From positions 1 through 64,000 of the forward strand of contig JBFYLP010000002.1 of NCBI GenBank assembly GCA_041305345.1: a DNA stretch of 64,000 bases, read 5' to 3'. Within the stretch, counting starts at the first letter, position 1, and every line of letters starts with the position of its first letter. This document shows positions 44,596 through 52,658 of the stretch, one piece after another. Under the pieces are notes generated by a model, which was given only the letters and a program-made list of their open reading frames with translations, searched no databases and was not told the origin of the DNA. Both the position numbers and the translations under genes were made by a program. The DNA is from JACRGC01 sp041305345. GTDB taxonomy: Archaea; Micrarchaeota; Micrarchaeia; Norongarragalinales; SBBD01.

Positions 44596-45084
44596 TCAGT
44601 GAGTTGAAAGCTTGAGGCTAAATACGTATTTTTTCGCATTCATATCAAGGTACCTGAGCAATGTCATTGTGAATTCCAGTGCTGCGATTGCAAGTACGAC
44701 CTGCAACGCCCCATCGGGAAGACGCATGCTAATTAGGCTTGCGAATGCAGCTGCAAATTGCGAACCAAAAAGCAGCCCCGAACCGATTGATAACAACATT
44801 ATTGGGTTCCTTGTGAGAACCGCCCTGAAATCCGATTCCTTCGAGGCGATGAAATCGAATGCGACCCACAGGCATCCAAAGCTTAGGAAGATCACTGACA
44901 TCGCAAGGAACGCATCGCTAATGCTTATTAGGAAATTGCCAAAATCCGCCGTTCCTGCCTTTACCATGTCCATCTGGTCGAAGAAGTTGGGAATCGCGGT
45001 TATGATGATCGGCTGGTAGAACCCGAAATTCTGGAGCATCCAAACTGCAAAAAGTATCATCACGGCTGCAACTGCCTTTTTCAT
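44596..45084 (-). CDS. Polytopic membrane protein of unknown function
   Basis: 162 residues with four hydrophobic segments (about 3-18, 54-77, 93-114 and 125-145). An N-terminal helix with signal-anchor character precedes an external region QPIIITAIPNFFDQMDMV. ATG 45084 follows GGTGA; a GTG at 45093 is also in frame. A minus-strand ATTATATATC near 45115-45125 is its TATA box. First gene of a pair with 44199-44582. Confidence 0.62.
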   Translation of the reverse strand: MKKAVAAVMILFAVWMLQNFGFYQPIIITAIPNFFDQMDMVKAGTADFGNFLISISDAFLAMSVIFLSFGCLWVAFDFIASKESDFRAVLTRNPIMLLSIGSGLLFGSQFAAAFASLISMRLPDGALQVVLAIAALEFTMTLLRYLDMNAKKYVFSLKLSTH

Positions 45085-45338
45085 CGATTTCACCTTTCAA
45101 TCCGTAACGAAGCGGTGATATATAATAATTGCTGCCCTGCGCCCTTTTGCCCAAATATATAAACATTGCCCGCGTAAACTTTCCCGTGATGACACTGTCC
45201 CAGACTGAGCGCAAGCGATGAAGATCGAGGTAGCTACTGACCATCATTCTTATTGGCAAAATAAGCCTAGATGGAAAACAAGGGGCCCTTTGAAGAAGAG
45301 GGCAGACTACCTTTTTTTTTCAATGGAGTTGAAATAAT

Positions 45339-46427
45339 ATGGCAAAAAATTCCATGAATAAGGATCCGGTCAGGGTCCTCGACATCGATCCAAAAAAAAT
45401 TAGGCCCCCATTTGCATTTGATATCGGAAGGGCTGTGGTCGCGCCTTATTCTCAAAATGGTTCAAAGAGCCTTAATATGCATCTTGCCCCGAAGAAGGAT
45501 TTTGAAGGTTCAAATTTTTTTGTTACTGCAATTGTTGATGAGACACATCCAGATAAGGCAAACCCAAAAGCAAAATTGATGGTTCAAGGAGGCACGCAAT
45601 ATGGCTGCTCGGTTCGGAATTGCCCCGGATGCGCCTTCACAAGAGTCAAATTCCGCAGGGATTTGTCGGTTAGGGAAATTGTGGACAAATTCAGGCTGGC
45701 ATTGTATGCCCATTCGACAATAAACGAACATTCGAAGGATAAGCGCATCTTGGACATCAAATTTACCGATAATGGCGAGCCCCTAGAAACGCCAAATGTG
45801 ACGCGGGCTTTGACTAGCTTATTGAAGCTTTTTGGCAAGGAGGGCAAAATATTAAGGTTCAAAATCAGCACAATTTTGAAAAATACGCCAACTACTAGGG
45901 GGACTTTCAAAAAAATCCTGGATTGGCAAAGGAGGAATATCGGGAAGGCGTCCATTCACCTCCAAATTTCAAGGACATCGAATGATTCGAGCTTGATTCC
46001 GGGGCAAGAAGTAGCAATGATGATTCGGGACTGGTCGAAAGCAAATCCGGGGGACAAGGTATGCGTGACGCCCCACCTGATGAAAGGGTTTAGGGATAAT
46101 AATCTAGAAAAATTTTATGCATCGCTTCTTCCCGTAAAATCCAAATTATTCATGAGGCTGGCAGTAATTAAGCCCTCAGACAACAGGAAAACCAGTAGGA
46201 TTCTGGACGGAGGCGAACTGGGGGAAATAAATGCAAAATTGGCGGGGATGGGGTTTGAGGTGGCTCCCCTTCCAACGGAAAATGACCAAATTTATAAAAT
46301 GCAAATGCAAAGCGCGGGCACTCTTGCCCACAGGCCGAATGGAAAATTATTCGATCCAAAGAAGTATAAGGTGCTGGAATATGGCGGCGCGGAAATAAAC
46401 GAGCCAATTGAAAGGCGAAGGAAATAA
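45339..46427 (+). CDS. Divergent RlmN/Cfr-like radical-SAM protein candidate
   Basis: 362 residues. The segment GGTQYGCSVRNCPGCAF (84-100) followed by RRDLSVREIVDKFRLAL and DNGEPLETPNVTRAL (144-158) parallels the RlmN/Cfr order: cluster Cys, R-x-L-T-x-x-E-I-V and G-E-P-L...N-V. The cluster Cys here are C90, C95 and C98, i.e. C-x4-C-x2-C instead of the usual C-x3-C-x2-C. If functional it would bind a 4Fe-4S cluster and AdoMet, perhaps modifying RNA. The methyl-carrying Cys of RlmN is not evident. A metal-binding non-SAM role is the alternative. GGAGTTGA precedes the ATG. Convergent with 46436. Confidence 0.55.
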   Translation: MAKNSMNKDPVRVLDIDPKKIRPPFAFDIGRAVVAPYSQNGSKSLNMHLAPKKDFEGSNFFVTAIVDETHPDKANPKAKLMVQGGTQYGCSVRNCPGCAFTRVKFRRDLSVREIVDKFRLALYAHSTINEHSKDKRILDIKFTDNGEPLETPNVTRALTSLLKLFGKEGKILRFKISTILKNTPTTRGTFKKILDWQRRNIGKASIHLQISRTSNDSSLIPGQEVAMMIRDWSKANPGDKVCVTPHLMKGFRDNNLEKFYASLLPVKSKLFMRLAVIKPSDNRKTSRILDGGELGEINAKLAGMGFEVAPLPTENDQIYKMQMQSAGTLAHRPNGKLFDPKKYKVLEYGGAEINEPIERRRK

Positions 46428-46435
46428 ATTAGACC

Positions 46436-47584
46436 TTAGACGACAAACCCAAACGCATCCTCCAAAAAGCCAAATCCCTTGCCCCTATCCCTGCCTTTCA
46501 CGGAAAAATCCACGGCCTCCGAAAGGAATTCGAGGTATTTGAATTCGCCAAAGCCCCTCATCGTGAAGGGATGCGAGGAATATGCCTTGGCGAATAGCGA
46601 GTAGTTCTTCCCGTATACGTGCCACCGTCCGCCATCCGGGGTCTTCTCGATTTTGAGGTCCTTGAACCTCAATGTGCGGTTCGCCTTGAAATCGAAATAA
46701 TGCGCATTCGAAAATAGCCGGAATTTCCCCGGAATCAGGGGGTAATAAAGGGCGAAGAACTCGAATATCCCGCCGTCGGCAAAATAGAACCTTCCCCAAT
46801 TCCAAGGAAGGAACGGAGATGTGATGATCACTTTTTGCACGTAGCATTTTCCTGAAAAATCCCTTCCCAGCATCTTTCCCTTGAAATCGAAATAAATGTT
46901 CACCAGCCCGTAGCCTATCTTATTTGCGAGCAGGTTTTGCATTTCATACGGAATGCCTTTTTCGGGCTTTTCCAATTTCAGCCCTATGGAAACCCCATTA
47001 CGATGTGCCTTTTTTTGGCCCCTTTCCGTGAATTCAAGGTCGTAATTCGGATATTTCCCGGAGATGGCAAATTCCGATTGCTTCCCCCTGAATGAGAGCT
47101 CATTCCCCCTAGCATCCTTGACCAGGGTGGTTTTGACTGCGGAGTTTAACAGCAGCTTCTTGCTGCCATCGTAAAGCCATATCACCGCAGCGCAATTTGC
47201 AGGGCTGCTGGAATTCCCCGATCCTTTTACCTTGACCCGGTTGATATCCATTGTCATATTGGCCCTTCCGAAAGTCACGATCAATTGGTTGCCGGACTTT
47301 GGGTCCGTGAAGTGGAGGAACCAGTATTCCTTCCCAAGCGGCGGCAGGTCGATGAAATTGAAGAAGAACTCATCCGCGGCCGTGAAATTCCTAAAACCAA
47401 GGAGCCTATTGAGGGTGGAAAAGTTTTTTGTGATCGTATCGAACGCCTGGTCCGAGGCAATCCTTTGAAGGTGCGTTAGCTGGGGCATTTTCTTATCATA
47501 GTGCCTAAGCCATTTCCTGGACGCCCAAACAGCCCTTTTGAGATTCTCCTCCATTTCCCTAAAGGAGGAGGGCAATATTCTCAT
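46436..47584 (-). CDS. Lipocalin/AttH-like protein of unknown function
   Basis: 382 residues, soluble, beta-rich. Tandem patterns such as EYWFLHFTDPKSGNQLIVTFG, VIWLYDGSKK, GRFYFADGGIFEFF and a final Phe-rich part resemble the two-barrel AttH/Svf1 group (hydroxyneurosporene synthase-like), a weak by-eye assignment. The ATG at 47584 has GGTGAG upstream and lies about 42 bp from a palindromic TATA box shared with the divergent gene at 47665. No catalytic motif is recognised. Confidence 0.55.
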   Translation of the reverse strand: MRILPSSFREMEENLKRAVWASRKWLRHYDKKMPQLTHLQRIASDQAFDTITKNFSTLNRLLGFRNFTAADEFFFNFIDLPPLGKEYWFLHFTDPKSGNQLIVTFGRANMTMDINRVKVKGSGNSSSPANCAAVIWLYDGSKKLLLNSAVKTTLVKDARGNELSFRGKQSEFAISGKYPNYDLEFTERGQKKAHRNGVSIGLKLEKPEKGIPYEMQNLLANKIGYGLVNIYFDFKGKMLGRDFSGKCYVQKVIITSPFLPWNWGRFYFADGGIFEFFALYYPLIPGKFRLFSNAHYFDFKANRTLRFKDLKIEKTPDGGRWHVYGKNYSLFAKAYSSHPFTMRGFGEFKYLEFLSEAVDFSVKGRDRGKGFGFLEDAFGFVV

Positions 47585-47622
47585 ACTCACCACAAACGCC
47601 AAACATTGAATATGGAGACGGC

Positions 47623-47630
47623 ATTTAAAT
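47623..47630. promoter_or_regulatory. Palindromic TATA box shared by two divergent genes
   Basis: ATTTAAAT is a perfect palindrome at roughly equal distance (about 40 bp) from the starts of the minus-strand gene at 47584 and the plus-strand gene at 47665; no other TATA candidate is apparent for either. Confidence 0.5.
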
Positions 47631-47664
47631 ACGTAATCGCCCAAATATTGCCCGGTGGGAGTGA

Positions 47665-48615
47665 ATGCTTGGCATTACCATTGGCATATTTGGTGAGGAT
47701 GCGCAGGAAAGGAAGGCAATTGCGGAAGCGCTGGCAAAAAAAAGCACCCCAGAGGACATCACGCTTTACCAGACCGTGTATTCCGGTAAAATAGTTACCG
47801 CAATCGACCCGACCAGATTCCCCGAAAAAATCGATCCCATAATTTTTACCGCCTACCTTTGCGACTATTGCATCATCCAAGCAAGCAGCCTTAGCCCAAG
47901 ATTGGGCGAAATGATAGTCACTTTGGATCTGCTTGGGAAAAATCAAGGCTGCATTATCTCGAACCTGGATCTAAAGCCTCTTGTGAAGGGCACTAGCCTT
48001 GAAAATTTCGAGTGCTTTGGCTCATTTTTAGAAGCGAGGGAAAAAATCCTATCTTTTGAGGCAAATAGGGACCCTTCCAAACCGGTATTCGGCTCTATCG
48101 ACCATTCATTCGAGGTGAAGGGCGTAGGAAGCATCCTGCTTGGGTTCCTGCACGCGGGCAAAATACAAGTCCACGACAGGCTCAGGGTGCATCCATCCGG
48201 AAAGGAGATGGAAATCCGAAGCATCCAAATCCACGACGAGGATGTGCCTAAGGCAACCGCGGGCGATAGGTTCGGGCTTTCCATAAAGCTACTTGCCAGC
48301 AGGGATGTTGGGCGGGGGAACATCATATCCGGTTTGCAAAACAACCTGTTGACCGAAAATGCTCCTGAATTCTCGGTTGAATTGAGCGGATTCTCCAAGA
48401 TTCCCCTGAAGGATGGGGAGCAGGTCCACGCATTCCATTTCCTCGAGGATGCGCCATGCAGATGGGCCGGCGGTGAAATCGCCGGAGGGAAAACAGGAAG
48501 GGGAAAACTGATTTTTGATAAGCCGTTTAGCTTCAATCCCCTGCACCCCATCATTTTGGCAAGGCTGGATTCGAAGGGACTGCGGCCGATCGGGCGAGCC
48601 ACGCCATCGCAATAA
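47665..48615 (+). CDS. SelB/EF-Tu-like protein with degenerate GTPase domain
   Basis: 316 residues. The second half follows translational GTPase domain II: VFGSIDHSFEVKGVGSILLGFLHAGKIQVHD and GDRFGLSIKLLASRDVGRG, then a domain III-like part, as in archaeal SelB. The N-terminal half has the fold order of a G domain but no working motifs: the P-loop site reads GIFGEDAQERK rather than G-x4-G-K-S/T, and the NKxD site appears as SNLD. It probably cannot hydrolyse GTP and may bind tRNA, ribosome or a partner. GGTGGGAGTGA precedes the ATG. Selenocysteine decoding cannot be inferred. Confidence 0.65.
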   Translation: MLGITIGIFGEDAQERKAIAEALAKKSTPEDITLYQTVYSGKIVTAIDPTRFPEKIDPIIFTAYLCDYCIIQASSLSPRLGEMIVTLDLLGKNQGCIISNLDLKPLVKGTSLENFECFGSFLEAREKILSFEANRDPSKPVFGSIDHSFEVKGVGSILLGFLHAGKIQVHDRLRVHPSGKEMEIRSIQIHDEDVPKATAGDRFGLSIKLLASRDVGRGNIISGLQNNLLTENAPEFSVELSGFSKIPLKDGEQVHAFHFLEDAPCRWAGGEIAGGKTGRGKLIFDKPFSFNPLHPIILARLDSKGLRPIGRATPSQ

Positions 48616-48622
48616 TTTATAA
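48616..48622 (+). promoter_or_regulatory. TATA box of the CPA1 antiporter
   Basis: TTTATAA centred 25 bp before the ATG at 48644, predicting a leaderless transcript. Confidence 0.55.
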
Positions 48623-48643
48623 GGAGAATCGGATAAGGTTCGT

Positions 48644-49888
48644 ATGGCTACAGAGCACGTACTAATAGGGTTAATTGGCCTTACGATTTTCGTTGGCTAC
48701 CTTTCCTCCGTTTTTTTCGACAAGACAAAGATCCCTGACGTGCTTTTGCTGATCCTGATGGGGATGATTCTTGGGCCCGTCACCAACATCATCAACGGCA
48801 CGCTGCTAATTGAGCTTGCCCCATTGATTGGGACCATTGCCCTTATCATCATAGTATTCGATGGGAGCACGAAGCTGAACTTCTTCGAGGTGCTAGACGA
48901 GCTTCCGGAAAGCATGTGGTTCACATTGCTTGTCTGCATCCTAACCGCCGCCTCGGTTGCCATCGCCTACCTTCTGACCTGGGCAGATGCCACTTTGATC
49001 CAGGGGCTGCTCCTTGGAATTGTGGTTGCAGGCACGAGTTATGAGATAATCGTGCCCCTGGTTGCCAAACTCACCGTAAAGGACAAAGTGAAGACGCTGC
49101 TCAATCTCGAATCCGCCCTTAATGACGTCATAACGATAGTTGCGCTGGTCGTACTGCTCAGTTACATTTCGCCCTCCATCCAAACAAAGGTCAATCCCAT
49201 CCAATTCTTCATCAGCACGTTTTCAATAGCGATATTCCTTGGCATAATTTCCGGGATTTTCTGGGTCAAGGTGCTCCAGAACTACAAGGGCAAGCCCTTT
49301 GAATACCTGCTCACCCTTGCGTTCGTTTTCCTCCTGTTTTCCGTTACGCAGGCATTCGATGGAAATGGGATTACCGCAGTTTTGGTTTTCGGGCTTCTGC
49401 TTGGCAATTCGGATGCGATAGCAAGGCTCCTTAAGATAAAGGAGGAGCTTGGGCTTGACCCTGCCATCACAAGATTCAACGCAGAAATAAGCTTTTTCGT
49501 TAGGACAATGTTTTTCGTGTATATGGGTATTGTGTTCATCGTTGACCAAAACGACCTGCTTCCCCTGTTGATCGGCGCATTCGTGGTTTTCCTTGCAGTC
49601 CTCATTGCAAGGATCGTGGCGGTCAAGGTACTGGTTAGGATGAATCCTTCAATTGGCGATTCGGAAATCATCATAATGGCCATGCTTCCGCGCGGTTTGG
49701 CAACTGCCGTGCTTGCATCGCTTCCCCTTACGTATAAGGTCGATTTCCCCGCCATTGTCCAGATAGTGCTCGTTTTTATGCTAATCACGAACATCTTTGC
49801 TACAATCGCAGCTTACTATTTTGAAACCCAGGTAGCGCACCCTTCAAAAACCCAGGTGCCTGCCCCAGCCAAGGAGAAGAAGGAATAG
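48644..49888 (+). CDS. CPA1-family Na+/H+ antiporter (NhaP type)
   Basis: 414 residues with about 12-13 membrane helices. The ion-binding pair N160-D161 in LNLESALNDVITIV is the ND signature of electroneutral CPA1 antiporters, preceded by the FDGSTKLN region of helix 3 and followed by a late MLPRGLATAVLA motif. It should exchange external protons for internal Na+ (or the reverse), complementing the electrogenic CPA2 protein at 35076. The C-terminal tail is short and Lys/Pro-rich without regulatory domain. Confidence 0.9.
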   Translation: MATEHVLIGLIGLTIFVGYLSSVFFDKTKIPDVLLLILMGMILGPVTNIINGTLLIELAPLIGTIALIIIVFDGSTKLNFFEVLDELPESMWFTLLVCILTAASVAIAYLLTWADATLIQGLLLGIVVAGTSYEIIVPLVAKLTVKDKVKTLLNLESALNDVITIVALVVLLSYISPSIQTKVNPIQFFISTFSIAIFLGIISGIFWVKVLQNYKGKPFEYLLTLAFVFLLFSVTQAFDGNGITAVLVFGLLLGNSDAIARLLKIKEELGLDPAITRFNAEISFFVRTMFFVYMGIVFIVDQNDLLPLLIGAFVVFLAVLIARIVAVKVLVRMNPSIGDSEIIIMAMLPRGLATAVLASLPLTYKVDFPAIVQIVLVFMLITNIFATIAAYYFETQVAHPSKTQVPAPAKEKKE

Positions 49889-50011
49889 CAGGATACTAGC
49901 CATCAAGTTCCCCTTTTTGGGAGAAAAGGGAATAGGCGGAATCGCGCTTCCATTTTCCCTTAATAAATCCCAAATGCTTATATTCGTTAAATTCCGGTAG
50001 TTACCCCGCGA

Positions 50012-50812
50012 ATGATTATGAGAAACAGATCGGCCGACAATTTCGTGCTTGCGGGGATTTTAGCCCTTGGAATACTCATTGGGCTTTTCGGTTACTCCAT
50101 CCTTTTCCCTCCAAGCATTGTTGAGAGGGTGTACTATGAGGGAGCCAACGGCACCGTAACCGTGACCACAAGGCCCCTCTCCTTCACCGAGGTTTACAAT
50201 TCCAAAATACCCGTCCTGGCCGTTAAGAGCGATGACAATTCCGGGATCATAAGCTATGCAAACATCGAATTACGGTCCGGCAGGGGCCGCGTGCTCATCA
50301 ATACGAATCCGTTCGTTGAGCCCGACACGCAGTTTTCAGCTGAAACCGCAATCAATATTGCAGAAAAGGCAACCGGCGAGGATTTGGGGCAGAAGGACAT
50401 CATACTTACTTTTGAGGCGAACACCACCCTCGTTGGCGGGCCTTCCGCAGGGGGCGCAATTACCATCGCGACCATAGCTGCAATCCGGAATACGAGGCTT
50501 GATCCGTCAATTGCAATTACCGGAACAATCGAGGAGGATGGTTCGATTGGCCAGGTGGGCGGCGTGCTTGAGAAGGCGCAGGCAGCATCTGAGGGCGGAA
50601 TTCGGCTTTTCCTCGTCCCAAAGGGCATGACTAACCTCGTGTACTACGAAAAGCAGGTAAGCGAAAGGCGGATGGGCCCGTTCTCCATCCAGGAGATAAG
50701 CTATGTGCCAAGGACCCTTAACCTCAAGGAATATGCGGCTGATAAGTGGGGTTTGGAGGTCCGGGAAGTGTCAGACATAGCGCAGGCAATGGCCGCATTT
50801 GGCCTTTCCTGA
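50012..50812 (+). CDS. Membrane-anchored stand-alone Lon-type (S16) protease domain
   Basis: 266 residues. One N-terminal helix (about 11-32) precedes an S16 proteolytic domain with the Ser-Lys dyad: S145 in GGPSAGGA and K188 in GGVLEKAQ, 43 residues apart as usual. There is no AAA+ module, unlike LonB of other archaea, so it would act without ATP or with a separate partner. The domain is probably extracytoplasmic given the helix orientation. TTATAT at 49978-49984 lies about 31 bp upstream. ATG 50018 is also in frame. Substrates unknown. Confidence 0.85.
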   Translation: MIMRNRSADNFVLAGILALGILIGLFGYSILFPPSIVERVYYEGANGTVTVTTRPLSFTEVYNSKIPVLAVKSDDNSGIISYANIELRSGRGRVLINTNPFVEPDTQFSAETAINIAEKATGEDLGQKDIILTFEANTTLVGGPSAGGAITIATIAAIRNTRLDPSIAITGTIEEDGSIGQVGGVLEKAQAASEGGIRLFLVPKGMTNLVYYEKQVSERRMGPFSIQEISYVPRTLNLKEYAADKWGLEVREVSDIAQAMAAFGLS

Positions 50813-50820
50813 ACCTTTCA

Positions 50821-51078
50821 TCAGATCAGTTTTTCCCCGGTTTCCTTGTTGGTTATGTGGATGACCTTCACGGGGCAGCCGTCCGCTGCCTGCTTCATCG
50901 CCTCAAAATCCGCCTCATCAATCTCCTTCTCGTAAATTTCCGAACTTCCCTGCTTCTTCCCTTCAATGAGGTTGACCTTGCCGTCATCGGCCATCTTCCA
51001 ATGCTTTGGGCAGACGGCATCGCAAACAGCGGCTCCGATGCATCCTTCCCTGTCAAATTCAATCTTGTATTTTCCCAT
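50821..51078 (-). CDS. Ferredoxin lacking the second cluster cysteine
   Basis: 85 residues, small acidic electron carrier. The cluster motif reads C13-I-G-A-A-V-C19-D-A-V-C23-P with the remote C68-P, matching single-cluster archaeal ferredoxins except that position 16 is Ala rather than Cys or Asp. With three cysteines it would be expected to hold a 3Fe-4S cluster. GGGTGAG precedes the ATG, and a TATA-like AAGCTTAATAAAA lies about 40 bp upstream on the minus strand. No reductase is adjacent; the gap 51079-51335 holds only promoters. Confidence 0.82.
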   Translation of the reverse strand: MGKYKIEFDREGCIGAAVCDAVCPKHWKMADDGKVNLIEGKKQGSSEIYEKEIDEADFEAMKQAADGCPVKVIHITNKETGEKLI

Positions 51079-51335
51079 AAGCTCTCACCCAATTCGCGTT
51101 TTTTGACGCTTGCAGTTTTATTAAGCTTTTCGGAAGTTCCTCAAGCGGGCAATCATGGGGCTGGACGGGCGGCTTTGCGCATTTTTGGATTTGGCAAGCA
51201 ATTCCTTGGAAAGAGGCATCGTTCATTCGCCGTAATAAAACTGCATTCCCATGTCCGTTCAACTGCCCTTTGTCAAGCCCCAAAGAATTTTAAATGATGG
51301 AAGCATAGTAATCGCTTGCGTATGGGTGGTAAATA

Positions 51336-52577
51336 ATGAAACTCCAAGTTCTAATCGGCATCGCATTCGTTCTACTGGCAGGATGTGTCCAGATCGATTC
51401 GAATAAGGCGACTCCGACGCCGCAAGTGATATACGTGAATGCATCGCCACAAGTCATAGTGACCGTTGTCCCTTCGGCAGTACCCGTCGTGACCGAAAAA
51501 ATCGTTTACCCCTCCGCTTCCAAAATCCCCTATGAGGAAAGGAAAGGCGGGCTGACCGACCTTGGCCTTCGGGAGGAATACGTTCCTTTTGACATCTCCA
51601 ACGCCGCAAATGCCGATTACCACCACAATCCTTACCTGATCCTAAACACGATAGGGAAGAATTATTTCCCGGATTTGCAGGAGGGCAACCTCTATTGGGG
51701 TAAGGTGCCTTTCCACATCCTTGGCGATTACGACACTGCTAGGAAATGGAGCGTGCTAACTACTGCAAGCGAGGATTTCTATTCCGCTTCATTCCTGACC
51801 TCAAGAACGCGTATCACGGAAATTTATTTCCTCGTTTCGGGCTCCTTCAGGAAAGGAGACCGCCGCATCCTTGGCGAGATCAAGCTCAACTACGGGGATG
51901 GCGACATACAGACAATCAACGTGGTATCGAACGAGAACGTATGGAATTACGAACCCGACGCGGAATTCCCAATCCCTTTAGAGAAAATCGCCTGGCAGTA
52001 CAACGGAACGAATGGAACGCAGACGCTAACGCTCATTGGGGAGAAACTAACGCGGCCCCTAACCCCAATAAGCGCCGTAACCATAAAGCGCACAGCTACC
52101 GGGGAGAATGGTTTCACGCTGTTTGCAGCAACCGGCGTCCAGAAGTTTAGGACCAAGCGGCTTTTATTCACCCAAACCGAATTCCAAGAGGAAGGGTATA
52201 ACCGGGTTTTTTCAACAACGCTGACAGCCGGCGCAATGATCAACTACGATGATTCGGGCGGTGTACGAGTCTACCGCCCAGAGGGCGTGTTCGAATCGCC
52301 AGTCATAGACGGCGAGACCGAGCTTGTCAATTGGAAGAGGATTTCTTGGGACGCCGACCAATACCCTGGAACAACGGTCAAATTCCAATATAGGACGGGA
52401 AATACGGTCCAGATTGATGGCAGGTGGACCGAGTGGGAGGACGTACAGAACAATGCGGATATTCCAAAGGATGGGATGTTCCTCCAATGGAGGGCGCTGA
52501 TGACGACCTCAGACAGCGCAAGGTCCCCGCTCCTGAAGGAACTAGTGCTCGAGTACGAGAACCCGCTCACAAGCTGA
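51336..52577 (+). CDS. Predicted surface lipoprotein
   Basis: 413 residues. The N-terminus MKLQVLIGIAFVLLAGC has a lipobox-like LLAGC, followed by a Thr/Pro/Val linker and a beta-rich extracellular part. Patterns such as LNYGDGDIQTINVVSNENVWNY and VKFQYRTGNTVQIDGRWTEWEDV suggest discoidin/galactose-binding or beta-sandwich domains, the last resembling the laminin-G-like repeats found in archaeal surface proteins. AGAATTTTAAATG near 51287-51298 is the likely TATA box and GGTGG precedes the ATG. Ligand unknown. Confidence 0.75.
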   Translation: MKLQVLIGIAFVLLAGCVQIDSNKATPTPQVIYVNASPQVIVTVVPSAVPVVTEKIVYPSASKIPYEERKGGLTDLGLREEYVPFDISNAANADYHHNPYLILNTIGKNYFPDLQEGNLYWGKVPFHILGDYDTARKWSVLTTASEDFYSASFLTSRTRITEIYFLVSGSFRKGDRRILGEIKLNYGDGDIQTINVVSNENVWNYEPDAEFPIPLEKIAWQYNGTNGTQTLTLIGEKLTRPLTPISAVTIKRTATGENGFTLFAATGVQKFRTKRLLFTQTEFQEEGYNRVFSTTLTAGAMINYDDSGGVRVYRPEGVFESPVIDGETELVNWKRISWDADQYPGTTVKFQYRTGNTVQIDGRWTEWEDVQNNADIPKDGMFLQWRALMTTSDSARSPLLKELVLEYENPLTS

Positions 52578-52582
52578 CCCTG

Positions 52583-52610
52583 AGGTTTAGGTAAACCTAA
52601 CATTTAAATA
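52583..52610 (+). promoter_or_regulatory. Palindromic operator and TATA box of the CARF-like regulator
   Basis: AGGTTTA (52583-52589) and TAAACCT (52592-52598) are perfect 7-bp arms around GG, immediately before the TATA box TTTAAATA (52603-52610). The palindrome covers the BRE region, so it fits autoregulation by the encoded winged-helix protein. Confidence 0.55.
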
Positions 52611-52658
52611 CTTCCAGGCATCTAAATAATTCAACATTTAATTTAAGGGTGAAATGAA

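Noticed and set aside
45271..45360. 29-codon frame starting at ATG 45271
   Set aside because: It overlaps the start of the radical-SAM-like gene in another frame and has no ribosome-binding site; a leader peptide cannot be excluded but lacks support.
51059..51283. Minus-strand frame of up to 74 codons between the ferredoxin and the lipoprotein
   Set aside because: It overlaps the ferredoxin start and crosses that gene's own TATA-like promoter; no ribosome-binding site fits its internal ATG at 51226.
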